Assembly (NCBI RefSeq): GCF_011068285.1
Contig: NZ_CP049616.1
Span: forward strand, 1,902,501 to 1,966,500
Source: Flagellimonas oceani
Lineage (GTDB): Bacteria > Bacteroidota > Bacteroidia > Flavobacteriales > Flavobacteriaceae
Length of the DNA: 64,000 nt
Direction: 5' to 3'
The position numbers were made by a program, and so were the translations under genes. The notes under the pieces are model-generated. The model was not told the DNA's origin, ran no database searches, and worked only from the letters and a program-made list of their open reading frames with translations. Positions within the stretch are counted from its first letter, which is position 1, and every line of letters starts with the position of its first letter. Positions 38,994 to 47,524 of this stretch are shown here, in pieces.

Positions 38994-39048
38994 CGTTTGA
39001 CGGATGGGCCTGTTGAACCAATGGTTGCCCCTTTTGAATTGATGGATG
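38994..39048 (-). promoter_or_regulatory. Three 21-bp-spaced direct repeats, candidate LytTR operator array (array A)
   Basis: Units CGTTTGACGGATG (38994), GAACCAATGGTTG (39015) and GAATTGATGGATG (39036) are spaced exactly 21 bases, the same period and register as array B. On the minus strand the 9-mers TCCGTCAAA, ACCATTGGT and TCCATCAAT fit the LytTR pattern at 7, 8 and 7 of 9 positions. A weak -7-like box (TATCATTG, minus strand) lies at 38959-38966 between the array and the beta-barrel gene, so the array would sit directly upstream of the -33 region. Confidence 0.65.
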
Positions 39049-39078
39049 ATTTTAAAAATATTTAAATCAACAATAAAA

Positions 39079-39137
39079 TTGATGAATTCTGGATGGAGCT
39101 CCCCCAATTTCTCTTTTGTCAATCATCTGTACTTCAT
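39079..39137 (-). pseudogene. Decayed 5' fragment of a DUF6495 gene
   Basis: The 59 bases match the first 59 bases of the intact DUF6495 gene (21701-21759) at 52 positions with no gap. In frame it reads MKYR, a TGA stop, then LTKEKLGELHPEFIN, after which similarity ends. It lies between the beta-barrel operon and the TonB-receptor terminator, in the same orientation as the intact gene. Weaker, A-rich similarity continues to 39156. Confidence 0.85.
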
Positions 39138-39140
39138 CTT

Positions 39141-39176
39141 AAAAAAATAAAAAAGGCTGCGCTATTGCGCAGCCTT
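39141..39176 (-). terminator. Intrinsic terminator of the Oar-like receptor gene
   Basis: AAGGCTGCGC / GCGCAGCCTT perfect 10-bp stem with a 4-base loop; on the minus strand it is followed by TTTTTATTTTTTT. Confidence 0.9.
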
Positions 39177-39197
39177 GCCAATGTATTTATGTGGCAG

Positions 39198-42100
39198 CTA
39201 GTTAAAGATATAGCGAACTCCGAATTGGGCCTGCCATCTAGACAACAAACTTGTGTCCGAACTAAACGTCTCTGTAAAATTTGTATCAAAGGTATATGTT
39301 GGCACATTATTTTCATCTACAGTAACCCCCAAAACTTGTTGATTCTGAGGAATTTCAACGACTCCCCAGTCAGAACTGATCAAGTTTCCTATGTTAAGAA
39401 CATCAACACTTAATTGAATGGTGTTCTTATCGGCAATCTTGATATCTTGGAGGATTTTCATGTCCCATCTACCTCTCCAAGGGGCCAACGCCCCATATCT
39501 TTCGGCATATTCCCCTCGATTATCGCTTAAATAATCATCTTGTTGAATAAATTGTTCAAAGGCTTGGGCCTGATCAGCACTGGCAAAATTCATTTGGCCA
39601 ATTTCCGATGCAGTGGGTATATATAAAAGGTCGTTTATGGCCGACCCGTCGTTGTTGATATCCCCACCATAGATATAGTTATACCTCCCTCCTTGTGCAT
39701 ATTCATAAAAGGCAGAAATGGTGGTACCTGTTTTAAAGGCTTTTGAAATAACTCCGACAAACCTATGGGTGTCCCCATATCTGGAGTAGGATAATACATC
39801 ATCATTGGCATTACCAGAAATGGCATTGGCCACAAAAGCATCGCCGGTTATTTCCGCTTCGATGGAATTAACATCCTTTGAATTTAAATAACTATAGGCC
39901 AAACTGGCGTACAGGCCATTGTCAAAAGTTTTTTGCGCCTTAAGCACTGCATTCCAAATTCTACCTTTATCGGAATTTGAGAACACATAAGCATTATTGA
40001 TCAAATCACTATCGGCATAAACGGGCCGTGAATCCACTCCTTGCAATGTCTCAGATGGTTCGGTCAAGCCCCAGTTTTGTACGTGCGGCCCGTTTACATC
40101 TTTGGAATATGAAAGGTCTGCCGTAAGGATCAACCCATTGTCGAATCTATAATCCGCGCCCAAGCTAGTTCTCCATACTTGCGGCCATTTAAAATCCGGA
40201 TCTACTACTTGATAAAAGAATACATTTGGATTGGCTATTTGATTACCCAACCAAACAAATGGGAAACGCCCTGTAAACACACCGGTTCCTCCTCTTAACT
40301 GAAGCGTGTTGTCTCCATTTACATCCCAATTAAATCCTAACCGTGGTGATATCAACCACTGATCGGTGGGCATTTTGGTGGAATCAAAAAATACGGTCTC
40401 ACCATTATTTGGGTTTATATAAGGAATATCGGGAACATAGGCCGGGGCAACATCTATTACATCCTGTGCTTTTCTAGAAGAATCGAAATAAAGAGGACGA
40501 TCAAAGCGCACTCCATAAGTCAATTTAAAGTTCTCAGTGGCATTCCATTCATCTTGCAAGTAAAAAGCCAATTGCCCCACATTGGTTTCGGCCAAGGCCC
40601 ATCCTCCCAGATTTCCTTCACCATTGGCCTCCAAAGAATTGTTCGCAGCAATGGCCGCATTGAAAGCATCTTGATAGAAAGCTACGAGGTCGGCTTCGTT
40701 GGCCGGATCTCTAAAATCCGCTATGGAACCCGTTGGGAAGAATACACCTTGGTCACCATAAGCACCTAAATTAAAGGAGTTGTCGAACTCGAACCTTTCA
40801 AAGGAAAAACCGATCGTAAAGGTATGATCTCCTTCAAAAAAGTTTAGATTATTGGTAAGCTGAAACACCTTTTGATCCAAACGGTTGTTAATGGAGAACG
40901 GTTCATGTCCTGCAATGATATAGTTGGAACTTCCATTCTCATCCAACAAGGTGATGGTGGGTGCAGGCGTGGATTTTGGATTTCGGAAATCATCAAAATG
41001 AGTGTACCCTACCTGTAATTTATTGATTGCTTGATCAGATAATGTAGAATTTAACTCCAATTGAACCGATCGAATTTTATTATTGATTTCGTAACCAGCA
41101 TTTTCAAACTGTAACGTGGTTAGATTAGGCCCCCTAAACCCCAGTGCGGTCGGGTGTGCAGGTTTTTCTTTAGAGGCGTTCAGGAAGTTGTAGATAATGG
41201 CCAACCTATTGTTTTGGTTTATGTTCCAGTCCAATTTAAATATTCCTTTGGTAGATTCTTGATCAAAATTAAAGCCTTCATAACTTCCAGGATCGTAAAA
41301 TTGTCCATCCCCAATGGAAACTTGGCTTAAAATATTGGAAACCAATTCAAAATCCGAGGCCAATACACGAGACTCATTGATTCCACCTGTTCCTCTATTT
41401 GGCACAAAACCTCCGCTTCCCAAATCGGTTCTATCGTCTTTTTCAAAATTGGCAAAGAAGAATAACTTGTTTTTTACAATAGGACCGCCAATACTGATTC
41501 CGTATTGAGACTGACTTAGGTCTGCCTTGAACACATCATCACCCTTTACTTTACCTCCAGTAAGATCTTCGTTGCGGTAGAAACCATAAACTGTACCATA
41601 GAACTCATTTGTACCACTTTTGGTAACCGCATTTACGGAGGCCCCTGTAAATCCGGATTGGGTAACATCGTACGGAGCAATGCTCACTTGGATTTGCTCT
41701 ATGGCATCAATGGAAATCGGATTGGCATCTGTTTGCCCTCCCGGTTGAGCGGCATCCAGTCCAAAAGGATTATTAAATATGGCTCCATCCAAGGAAAAGT
41801 TATTGAATTGATCGTTCCTTCCTCCAAAAGAACCTGCACTGGCAGTGGGCTCCAATCGAGTAAAATCGTTTGTCGACCTTGAAATTGTCGGCAAACGGGT
41901 CAACTCCCTTCGACCTACACTGGTTTCTGCACCTGTACGATCACTGCCAAAGGTGCCGCCCCTATCCGATACAACTATCACTTCTTCCAATTGTTGGCTA
42001 TCGGAAGCCAAGTTGACATTGAGGTTGAATGTTTTACCTAGCGATAAAAAAACATCGGTCTGAGTCTCTGTTTTAAAACCAACATAAGAAATTGAAACCT

Positions 42101-42329
42101 CATAGGGCCCTCCCACCCTTAAGTTAAGAAGGTTAAAACGTCCTTCCTCATTGGTTATGGCACCATAACGAGTACCTGTTGGTGTGTGCACGGCAACCAC
42201 ATTTGCACCCAATAAAGGCTCTCCTTGATCATCCGAAACTGTTCCTCGAATGTTAGAAGTGGTAACCTGCGAAAAAACAGAAGTGAATACCAATAAAAAA
42301 AGGAGTCCAAAGAGTTGAATTTTCTTCAT
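39198..42329 (-). CDS. Oar-like TonB-dependent receptor
   Basis: A 1043-residue outer-membrane protein with a signal peptide (ending SVFSQ, about residue 21). The order is a CarboxypepD_reg-like domain (TTSNIRGTVSDDQGEPLLGANVV, about 22-110), a plug (about 130-240, with QFNNFSLDGAIFNNPFGLDAAQPGGQTDANPIS in several parts) and a long barrel ending GVRYIFN. The asymmetric plug and the segment FTGASVNAVTKSGTNEFYGTVYGFYRN are typical of Oar-type receptors, some of which export rather than import proteins. It is a single-gene transcript; the ligand is unknown. Confidence 0.9.
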   Translation of the reverse strand: MKKIQLFGLLFLLVFTSVFSQVTTSNIRGTVSDDQGEPLLGANVVAVHTPTGTRYGAITNEEGRFNLLNLRVGGPYEVSISYVGFKTETQTDVFLSLGKTFNLNVNLASDSQQLEEVIVVSDRGGTFGSDRTGAETSVGRRELTRLPTISRSTNDFTRLEPTASAGSFGGRNDQFNNFSLDGAIFNNPFGLDAAQPGGQTDANPISIDAIEQIQVSIAPYDVTQSGFTGASVNAVTKSGTNEFYGTVYGFYRNEDLTGGKVKGDDVFKADLSQSQYGISIGGPIVKNKLFFFANFEKDDRTDLGSGGFVPNRGTGGINESRVLASDFELVSNILSQVSIGDGQFYDPGSYEGFNFDQESTKGIFKLDWNINQNNRLAIIYNFLNASKEKPAHPTALGFRGPNLTTLQFENAGYEINNKIRSVQLELNSTLSDQAINKLQVGYTHFDDFRNPKSTPAPTITLLDENGSSNYIIAGHEPFSINNRLDQKVFQLTNNLNFFEGDHTFTIGFSFERFEFDNSFNLGAYGDQGVFFPTGSIADFRDPANEADLVAFYQDAFNAAIAANNSLEANGEGNLGGWALAETNVGQLAFYLQDEWNATENFKLTYGVRFDRPLYFDSSRKAQDVIDVAPAYVPDIPYINPNNGETVFFDSTKMPTDQWLISPRLGFNWDVNGDNTLQLRGGTGVFTGRFPFVWLGNQIANPNVFFYQVVDPDFKWPQVWRTSLGADYRFDNGLILTADLSYSKDVNGPHVQNWGLTEPSETLQGVDSRPVYADSDLINNAYVFSNSDKGRIWNAVLKAQKTFDNGLYASLAYSYLNSKDVNSIEAEITGDAFVANAISGNANDDVLSYSRYGDTHRFVGVISKAFKTGTTISAFYEYAQGGRYNYIYGGDINNDGSAINDLLYIPTASEIGQMNFASADQAQAFEQFIQQDDYLSDNRGEYAERYGALAPWRGRWDMKILQDIKIADKNTIQLSVDVLNIGNLISSDWGVVEIPQNQQVLGVTVDENNVPTYTFDTNFTETFSSDTSLLSRWQAQFGVRYIFN

Positions 42330-42358
42330 AATGAGTTAGTTATTAGTTTGCTCTATTA

Positions 42359-42366
42359 CAAACATA
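42359..42366 (-). promoter_or_regulatory. Predicted -7 element of the Oar-like receptor gene
   Basis: CAAACATA on the plus strand reads TATGTTTG on the minus strand, an exact TAnnTTTG match 30 bases upstream of the ATG. The remaining gap to the rplI terminator holds nothing further that I can identify. Confidence 0.5.
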
Positions 42367-42527
42367 GATAAAAAAAGTGCTGTGCACCCATAACTCTTTA
42401 ATGATTTATTAACGAAAATTTAAACACTAAAATCCTACTTTTCCATATTGTTTGGATGGGTGATTCTATTTTGTAAAGTACATCAAACTAGGGGGGAATC
42501 AATCAGATTCAAAATATTTCTGACCAC

Positions 42528-42558
42528 AAAAAAACCCGAGCAGATTGCCCGGGTTTTT
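42528..42558 (-). terminator. Terminator of the rpsF-rpsR-rplI operon
   Basis: AAAAACCCG / CGGGTTTTT hairpin with inner GCA/TGC pairing, about 20 bases after the rplI stop codon on the minus strand. It is nearly the same sequence as the terminator at 22418-22450. Confidence 0.85.
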
Positions 42559-42577
42559 ATTCTATATGTTTAGAAGT

Positions 42578-43030
42578 TTAGTTTGCTTCCGCAACCACTT
42601 CAAATGGGAATTCCACAACGACTTCCCTGTGCAATCTGATAATCGCTTCGTAAGGACCAGTTCTTTTGATAGCTCCACCTTTGATATTGATGAATTTTCT
42701 ATCGATTTGGTGTCCTTCCTTGTCCAAAGCAGCGGCAAGGTCGATATTGGTAACAGAACCGAACAATTTATCTCCGGCACCAGCTTTTGCGGCGATTTTG
42801 ATTTCCAATTGTTTCAGCGCATCGGCAATCTTGGTAGCCTCGTCAATAACTTTTTTCTCCTTGTGAGCTCTTTGCTTAAGGTTCTCTGCCAAAACTTTTT
42901 TGGCGGATGGTGTAGCCAAATCGGCCAAACCTTGTGGGATTAGGAAGTTTCTGCCGTAACCGTTCTTTACGGTAACGATATCATCCTTAAATCCCAAATC
43001 CTGTACATCTTCTTTTAGAATAAGTTCCAT
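42578..43030 (-). CDS. rplI: 50S ribosomal protein L9
   Basis: A 150-residue protein of normal L9 length. The N-terminal RNA-binding domain (MELILKEDVQDLGFKDDIVTVKNGYGRNFLIP) is followed by the long connecting helix and a C-terminal domain. It is the last gene of the S6-S18-L9 operon, 13 bases after rpsR. Confidence 0.98.
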   Translation of the reverse strand: MELILKEDVQDLGFKDDIVTVKNGYGRNFLIPQGLADLATPSAKKVLAENLKQRAHKEKKVIDEATKIADALKQLEIKIAAKAGAGDKLFGSVTNIDLAAALDKEGHQIDRKFINIKGGAIKRTGPYEAIIRLHREVVVEFPFEVVAEAN

Positions 43031-43043
43031 TCTCTGGTGTTTT

Positions 43044-43340
43044 TTATTTCAACATATCGCCAACATACGGCATTAACGCTAGGTGACGGGCACGTTTTAC
43101 GGCCTGCGCCACTTTTCTTTGGTATTTCAAGGAAGTACCTGTAAGTCTTCTTGGAAGCAATTTACCTTGCTCGTTCACCAACTTCATCAAGAAATCCGGG
43201 TCTTTGTAATCTATGTACTTGATACCTGACTTCTTGAACCTACAATACTTCTTTTGCTTGCTGGTCTCAATGTTAAGCGGGGTCAAATATCTGATTTCCC
43301 CATCTTTTTTCGATTTTGCTTGTTGCTCAATAGATGCCAT
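43044..43340 (-). CDS. rpsR: 30S ribosomal protein S18
   Basis: A 98-residue protein, with the S18 core [22 protein letters not shown] and the basic C-terminal part [24 protein letters not shown]. The N-terminal extension of about 20 residues is typical of Bacteroidota. It lies 4 bases after rpsF; S6 and S18 bind as a pair on the 30S platform. Confidence 0.98.
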   Translation of the reverse strand: MASIEQQAKSKKDGEIRYLTPLNIETSKQKKYCRFKKSGIKYIDYKDPDFLMKLVNEQGKLLPRRLTGTSLKYQRKVAQAVKRARHLALMPYVGDMLK

Positions 43341-43344
43341 ACCC

Positions 43345-43683
43345 TTATGCCTTTGCTTTTAGTTTGTTTCTTCTTTTTTCCGCCCAAGCAATTGCATGCT
43401 TGTCCAATTTAACGGTCAGGAAACGCATAATGCGCTCATCTCTCCTAAACTCCAATTCGTAAGGGCCAATGGCCTCACCTGGAGCTTGGAATTCGAACAA
43501 GTGGTAAAATCCACTTTTCTTGTGCTGAATGGGATAGGCCAATTTTTTAAGTCCCCAATCTTCTTTGGAGACCATTTTGGCACCATTCTTAATCAAGAAA
43601 TCCTCGAATTTCTTGACTGTTTCCTCTATCTGTGTCTCAGACAGAACGGGATTCAAAATGAAAACAGTTTCGTAATGGTTCAT
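43345..43683 (-). CDS. rpsF: 30S ribosomal protein S6
   Basis: A 112-residue protein. Signatures are [16 protein letters not shown] at the N-terminus and [20 protein letters not shown] in the middle. It is the first gene of the rpsF-rpsR-rplI operon. In other bacteria the S6:S18 complex represses its own mRNA; the 5' leader here is short (about 20 bases before a predicted promoter), leaving little room for the known leader structure. Confidence 0.98.
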   Translation of the reverse strand: MNHYETVFILNPVLSETQIEETVKKFEDFLIKNGAKMVSKEDWGLKKLAYPIQHKKSGFYHLFEFQAPGEAIGPYELEFRRDERIMRFLTVKLDKHAIAWAEKRRNKLKAKA

Positions 43684-43706
43684 TATAATATATTTTTAAA
43701 GGAGCG

Positions 43707-43714
43707 CAAAATTA
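43707..43714 (-). promoter_or_regulatory. Predicted -7 element of the rpsF operon
   Basis: CAAAATTA on the plus strand reads TAATTTTG on the minus strand, an exact TAnnTTTG match. A CTTG resembling the -33 TTTG follows after a 20-base spacer. Confidence 0.6.
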
Positions 43715-43918
43715 ATAATATTTCTTTCACCCTGCAAGAAAAGTAAAAAAACTTCGTTTAAGTACATGAGTTATCAACAGTAAAAAACCTAATAAACCTA
43801 AATAACACTTATGGCAATTTACACAACAAAATAGACCATGTTTACATCTTTTGTTGCTCTTAACCGTGTTTTTTATGTAATTTGCCGACGATTTAAAACC
43901 CTACAAATCACCCCATTC

Positions 43919-44611
43919 ATGAAATTAAAAAGTATAATTGTAGACGATTCTTCCATGCAGCGCATGGCCGTTGCGAAATTGGTCAACAATCATCCACACC
44001 TAGCTTTGGTCGCTGAGTACAGCAATGCCATTGAAGCCAAGAATGGCCTGAAAAACCACGAAATCGACCTTATCTTTTTAGATGTTGAAATGCCGATCAT
44101 CAGCGGTTTTGACCTTTTAGAGGCCCTAGAGAACCCACCACAGGTAATCCTGATTACAGGAAAACCTGATTATGCACTAAAAGCGTTCGATTACGACGTT
44201 ACCGATTACCTTCACAAACCCATCACTTTGGCCCGTTTTGAAGCTTCCGTAAAAAGAGCTGTTGCCAAATACGAGCAAATGAACAGGGTGGACGAGGATG
44301 AAGAGCATATATTTGTTAAGAGCAACCTTAAAAAACGCAAGGTTATCCTAAACGACATTAAATGGATAGAAGCTTTGGGAGATTACATTAAATTGGTGAC
44401 AGATGAAGCCAATATCGTAATCCTTTCCACCATGAAATCTTTCGAAAAGCAATTGCCTGCCGAAAAATTTCTACGTATCCATAAATCTTATATTGTGAAT
44501 CTGGAGAAGATCGAGAAATTCAACAGTAAAAATGTTGAAGTAGGGGGCAGACAGATTCCATTGAGCAGAAACAAAAAGACAGAACTGGCGGAAGCGCTGG
44601 CCAACGTATAA
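43919..44611 (+). CDS. LytTR-family response regulator
   Basis: A 230-residue cytoplasmic regulator starting at ATG 43919 (MKLKSIIVDDSSMQRMAV); an in-frame ATG at 43838 would add 27 residues and lies upstream of a -7-like motif near 43878. The receiver domain has the acidic pair in VDD (Asp9/10), the phospho-acceptor Asp55 in LIFLDVEMP and the conserved lysine in ITGKPDYA. The LytTR DNA-binding domain follows (about 130-230: KVILNDIKWIEALGDYIKLV, FLRIHKSYIVNL). No partner histidine kinase is in the window. It is a candidate, not proven, to bind the 21-bp arrays at 32780 and 38994. Confidence 0.95.
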   Translation: MKLKSIIVDDSSMQRMAVAKLVNNHPHLALVAEYSNAIEAKNGLKNHEIDLIFLDVEMPIISGFDLLEALENPPQVILITGKPDYALKAFDYDVTDYLHKPITLARFEASVKRAVAKYEQMNRVDEDEEHIFVKSNLKKRKVILNDIKWIEALGDYIKLVTDEANIVILSTMKSFEKQLPAEKFLRIHKSYIVNLEKIEKFNSKNVEVGGRQIPLSRNKKTELAEALANV

Positions 44612-47071
44612 TTATATGTGGTCCACGTTGTAGACCAACCGTACACTTTTATACTTGGAAATAGCATTAAAGGATTTCTCGATTCTTTTAATGCTATTTT
44701 TTGTTTGCGCCAAAGGCTGTTTCTGAGGTATTTTGACCATTATGTTTTTTAAATAATCTCTTCTTATCCGAGCCACAGGTGGGTATTCGGGACCAAGAAT
44801 GTTTGGGCCCAACACATTGCGCAACGAACCCGCCATCCAATCCGAAGCCTCGTTCAATTTATTGAAATCCTTATCTTTTAACGTGATTTTGATGAGTCGC
44901 ACCAAAGGTGGGTACTTGAACTGCTCCCTTTCATAAAACTGTTCTTCGAACATTTTATCGTAATTGTTGGTGGTTACCTGCTGCAAAATCTGATGGTACG
45001 GGTTGTAGGTCTGAATGAGCACCTTTCCACGTTTTTGGGTACGCCCTGCCCTGCCCGCAACCTGCGTGAGCATTTGAAAACTGCGTTCATGGGCGCGAAA
45101 ATCGGGGAAGTTGAGCATGGAATCCGCATTCATGATGCCTACCAAACTTACATTTCTAAAGTCCAATCCCTTGGTCACCATTTGGGTACCCACCAAAATA
45201 TCCATCTCTTGGTTTTCAAAAGATGAAATGATTTTTTCATACGCATATTTCCCTCTTGTGGTGTCCAAATCCATTCGCCCTACCGAAACATCGGGGAACA
45301 ACTGCCCCAATTCCTGTTGAATCTGTTCCGTGCCGAAGCCCTTGTTATCCAAAGTAGAACTTCCACAGGCCAAACAAGCTTGTTGCAAGGCCATATGATA
45401 GCCGCAATAGTGGCAACGCAATTGATTTCTATGCTGATGATAGGTCAAGCTCACATCGCAATTGGGACATTGGGCCACATGTCCGCAGGTTGTGCATTCC
45501 ACCACCGGGGCAAAGCCCCGTCTATTTTGAAACAGAATGATTTGTTCCCCTTCCTCCAATGCTTCTGTTATGGTCTTGATCAAAATTTCCGAAAAATGTC
45601 CCTTCATCCTACGCTTACGGGTCGCTTCCTTTATATCCACCAAATTGATGTCCGGCATCAATACATCGCCAAATCGATGCGCAATGGAAGCGTAGCCATA
45701 CTTTTTTATCCTGGCATTGTACATACTCTCTATACTTGGCGTAGCGGAACCCAAAACAATATTGGCCCTGTGCATGGAAGCTAAAACTACCGCAGCATCC
45801 CGGGCATGATAGCGCGGCGCAGGATCAAATTGCTTAAAGGAATTTTCGTGTTCTTCATCAACCACTACCAAACCCAAATTGGAGAAGGGCAAAAAGAGTG
45901 ATGAACGGGCACCAAGTACAATTTGAGCCTTTTCGGCATTCCCCAACACATTGTTCCACACCTCTACCCTTTCGTGGATACTGTATTTTGAATGATAAAC
46001 GGATACTTGATGTCCGAAATATTGCCTCAGTCGATTGATCAATTGTGAAGTCAATGCAATCTCCGGAAGCAAATACAGCGCCTGTTTACCTTCTTCCAAA
46101 CATTTTTGAATGAGTTTTACGTAAACCTCGGTTTTCCCTGACGATGTGACGCCATGCAAAAGCACTGGCTTTTTTTCATCAAAACCTTTGCTGATATCCT
46201 CTAAAGCTTGCTGCTGGTATTCATTCAGATCTATATGGCGAGATGCCTCCGAACGCTCGTCAAAATCCACTCGATCTTTTCGAATGTGGTATTCTTCCAA
46301 AATATTTTTATCGATAAGCGACTTTATCACCGCTCGGGAGGCCCTGCTCTCTTTTTCCAGTTCGGCAATGGCAATGGGCTTGTTTCCTTTTTTAGATTTT
46401 AGCTGAAAAAGAGAAAGCACTACTTGGCTTTGCTTGGGCGCCCGGGTAAGTTCGTTCAACAGGTCGGCCAGTTGTTCCTCATCATCATATTTTTCCGAAA
46501 GTTTTACATAGCGTACCAACTTGGGCTTGTACTGTTCGTACAATTCTTCTTTTTGAAGCACTACACCTTTATGCACCAACATATTGATGAGTTTCAAAAC
46601 GTTTTTCTTGTCAACAATATCACTGATTTCGGAAATTTTTAAGGCGGTTTGATGCTGCAGGGCCTCGAACACTAAAAATTCATCATCGGTAAGCTCCGCT
46701 TCATCTACATCCGCATTTTTATTGGGCAAAATCAGTGTTTCGCTCTCCAACATAAAAGCACTGGGCAGGGCACTCCTAATGACTTCTCCCAAAGTGCACA
46801 TGTAGTATTTGGCCACCCATTCCCAATGCTTCAACTGCACTTGGGTCACAACAGGTTGCTCGTCAAGAATTTGATAAATTTCCTTGGGTTCGTAGGCTTC
46901 AGGTGCATTTTGATGCACGCTATAGGCCAAGGCAGTATAAATTTTTGATTTTCCGAAAGGAACGGCCACGCGCATTCCTTCCTTGATAAAATCCGCTTCG
47001 GCCTGCGTAATTTTATATGTGAAGCGTCTTTCCAAAGGAATGGGAAGAACAACATCCAAAAAATAATCCAT
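44612..47071 (-). CDS. priA: Primosomal protein N' (PriA helicase)
   Basis: An 819-residue 3'-to-5' DNA helicase for replication restart. An N-terminal 3'BD domain (about 1-110) precedes the helicase core with Walker A HGVTSSGKTEVY and Walker B VVVDEEHENSFKQ. Paired zinc-binding cysteines are seen in CTTCGHVAQCPNCDVSL, RCHYCGY and CLACGS, followed by motifs V/VI (VTKGLDFRNVSLVG, QVAGRAGR). It is the last gene of the minus-strand set nadC-yihY-DUF2147-priA (3 bases after the DUF2147 gene). Its stop codon directly abuts that of the LytTR regulator. Confidence 0.97.
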   Translation of the reverse strand: MDYFLDVVLPIPLERRFTYKITQAEADFIKEGMRVAVPFGKSKIYTALAYSVHQNAPEAYEPKEIYQILDEQPVVTQVQLKHWEWVAKYYMCTLGEVIRSALPSAFMLESETLILPNKNADVDEAELTDDEFLVFEALQHQTALKISEISDIVDKKNVLKLINMLVHKGVVLQKEELYEQYKPKLVRYVKLSEKYDDEEQLADLLNELTRAPKQSQVVLSLFQLKSKKGNKPIAIAELEKESRASRAVIKSLIDKNILEEYHIRKDRVDFDERSEASRHIDLNEYQQQALEDISKGFDEKKPVLLHGVTSSGKTEVYVKLIQKCLEEGKQALYLLPEIALTSQLINRLRQYFGHQVSVYHSKYSIHERVEVWNNVLGNAEKAQIVLGARSSLFLPFSNLGLVVVDEEHENSFKQFDPAPRYHARDAAVVLASMHRANIVLGSATPSIESMYNARIKKYGYASIAHRFGDVLMPDINLVDIKEATRKRRMKGHFSEILIKTITEALEEGEQIILFQNRRGFAPVVECTTCGHVAQCPNCDVSLTYHQHRNQLRCHYCGYHMALQQACLACGSSTLDNKGFGTEQIQQELGQLFPDVSVGRMDLDTTRGKYAYEKIISSFENQEMDILVGTQMVTKGLDFRNVSLVGIMNADSMLNFPDFRAHERSFQMLTQVAGRAGRTQKRGKVLIQTYNPYHQILQQVTTNNYDKMFEEQFYEREQFKYPPLVRLIKITLKDKDFNKLNEASDWMAGSLRNVLGPNILGPEYPPVARIRRDYLKNIMVKIPQKQPLAQTKNSIKRIEKSFNAISKYKSVRLVYNVDHI

Positions 47072-47074
47072 AAC

Positions 47075-47524
47075 CTAATTCTCTTCTACCCTATGCCATG
47101 TCTGTGTCCGGTGCAAAAATGCCAAATACCCTCTTACTTTCAATCGATTCACATTATCCTCATCCAGCCATACCTTTCCACGAAATGTCATTGCCTGTTC
47201 GGGATCAAATAGGCTATCGCCCTTGTAAACACCATCTTTATGTTCCTCAAAATCGTTCATGATCGTCATGCCGAGAATAGGTTTGTTCTTTTTCTCCCCA
47301 TCACATTTGGTGCACAGCGCGCCTTTTTTTCCTTCTTCCAGAATCTTGACCACTTTTGCGTGAAGCATTCCATCCTCTTTATAGATTTCGATAATGGCCT
47401 TTTCCACACCGTTTCTATCATCAATGGTTTTCCACTTTCCAAAAACGGTCTGGGACCATGTTATCTGGCAAAGCAGAAAACACAGCGGATAAATCCATTT
47501 ACTCCTCATTTTTCTGCCTTTCAT
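47075..47524 (-). CDS. DUF2147 family exported protein
   Basis: A 149-residue protein with a signal peptide (MRSKWIYPLCFLLCQITWSQ when started at the ATG at 47509; the ATG at 47524 adds five basic residues). The mature part, TVFGKWKTIDDRNG...SLFDPEQAMTFRGKVWLDEDNVNRLKVRGYL, is the DUF2147 signature, a small beta-barrel with a lipocalin-like pattern. A Cys pair occurs in GALCTKCDG. The function is unknown. It overlaps the 3' end of the YihY gene and precedes priA by 3 bases. Confidence 0.88.
   Translation of the reverse strand: MKGRKMRSKWIYPLCFLLCQITWSQTVFGKWKTIDDRNGVEKAIIEIYKEDGMLHAKVVKILEEGKKGALCTKCDGEKKNKPILGMTIMNDFEEHKDGVYKGDSLFDPEQAMTFRGKVWLDEDNVNRLKVRGYLAFLHRTQTWHRVEEN

Noticed and set aside
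39079..39137. The DUF6495 fragment considered as a functional small gene
   Set aside because: It has an in-frame stop after four codons and loses similarity after about 20 codons.
42400..42425. TTAACGAAAAT upstream of the Oar-like receptor, resembling one unit of array B
   Set aside because: No second or third unit is found 21 bases away on either side, so it is not an array.
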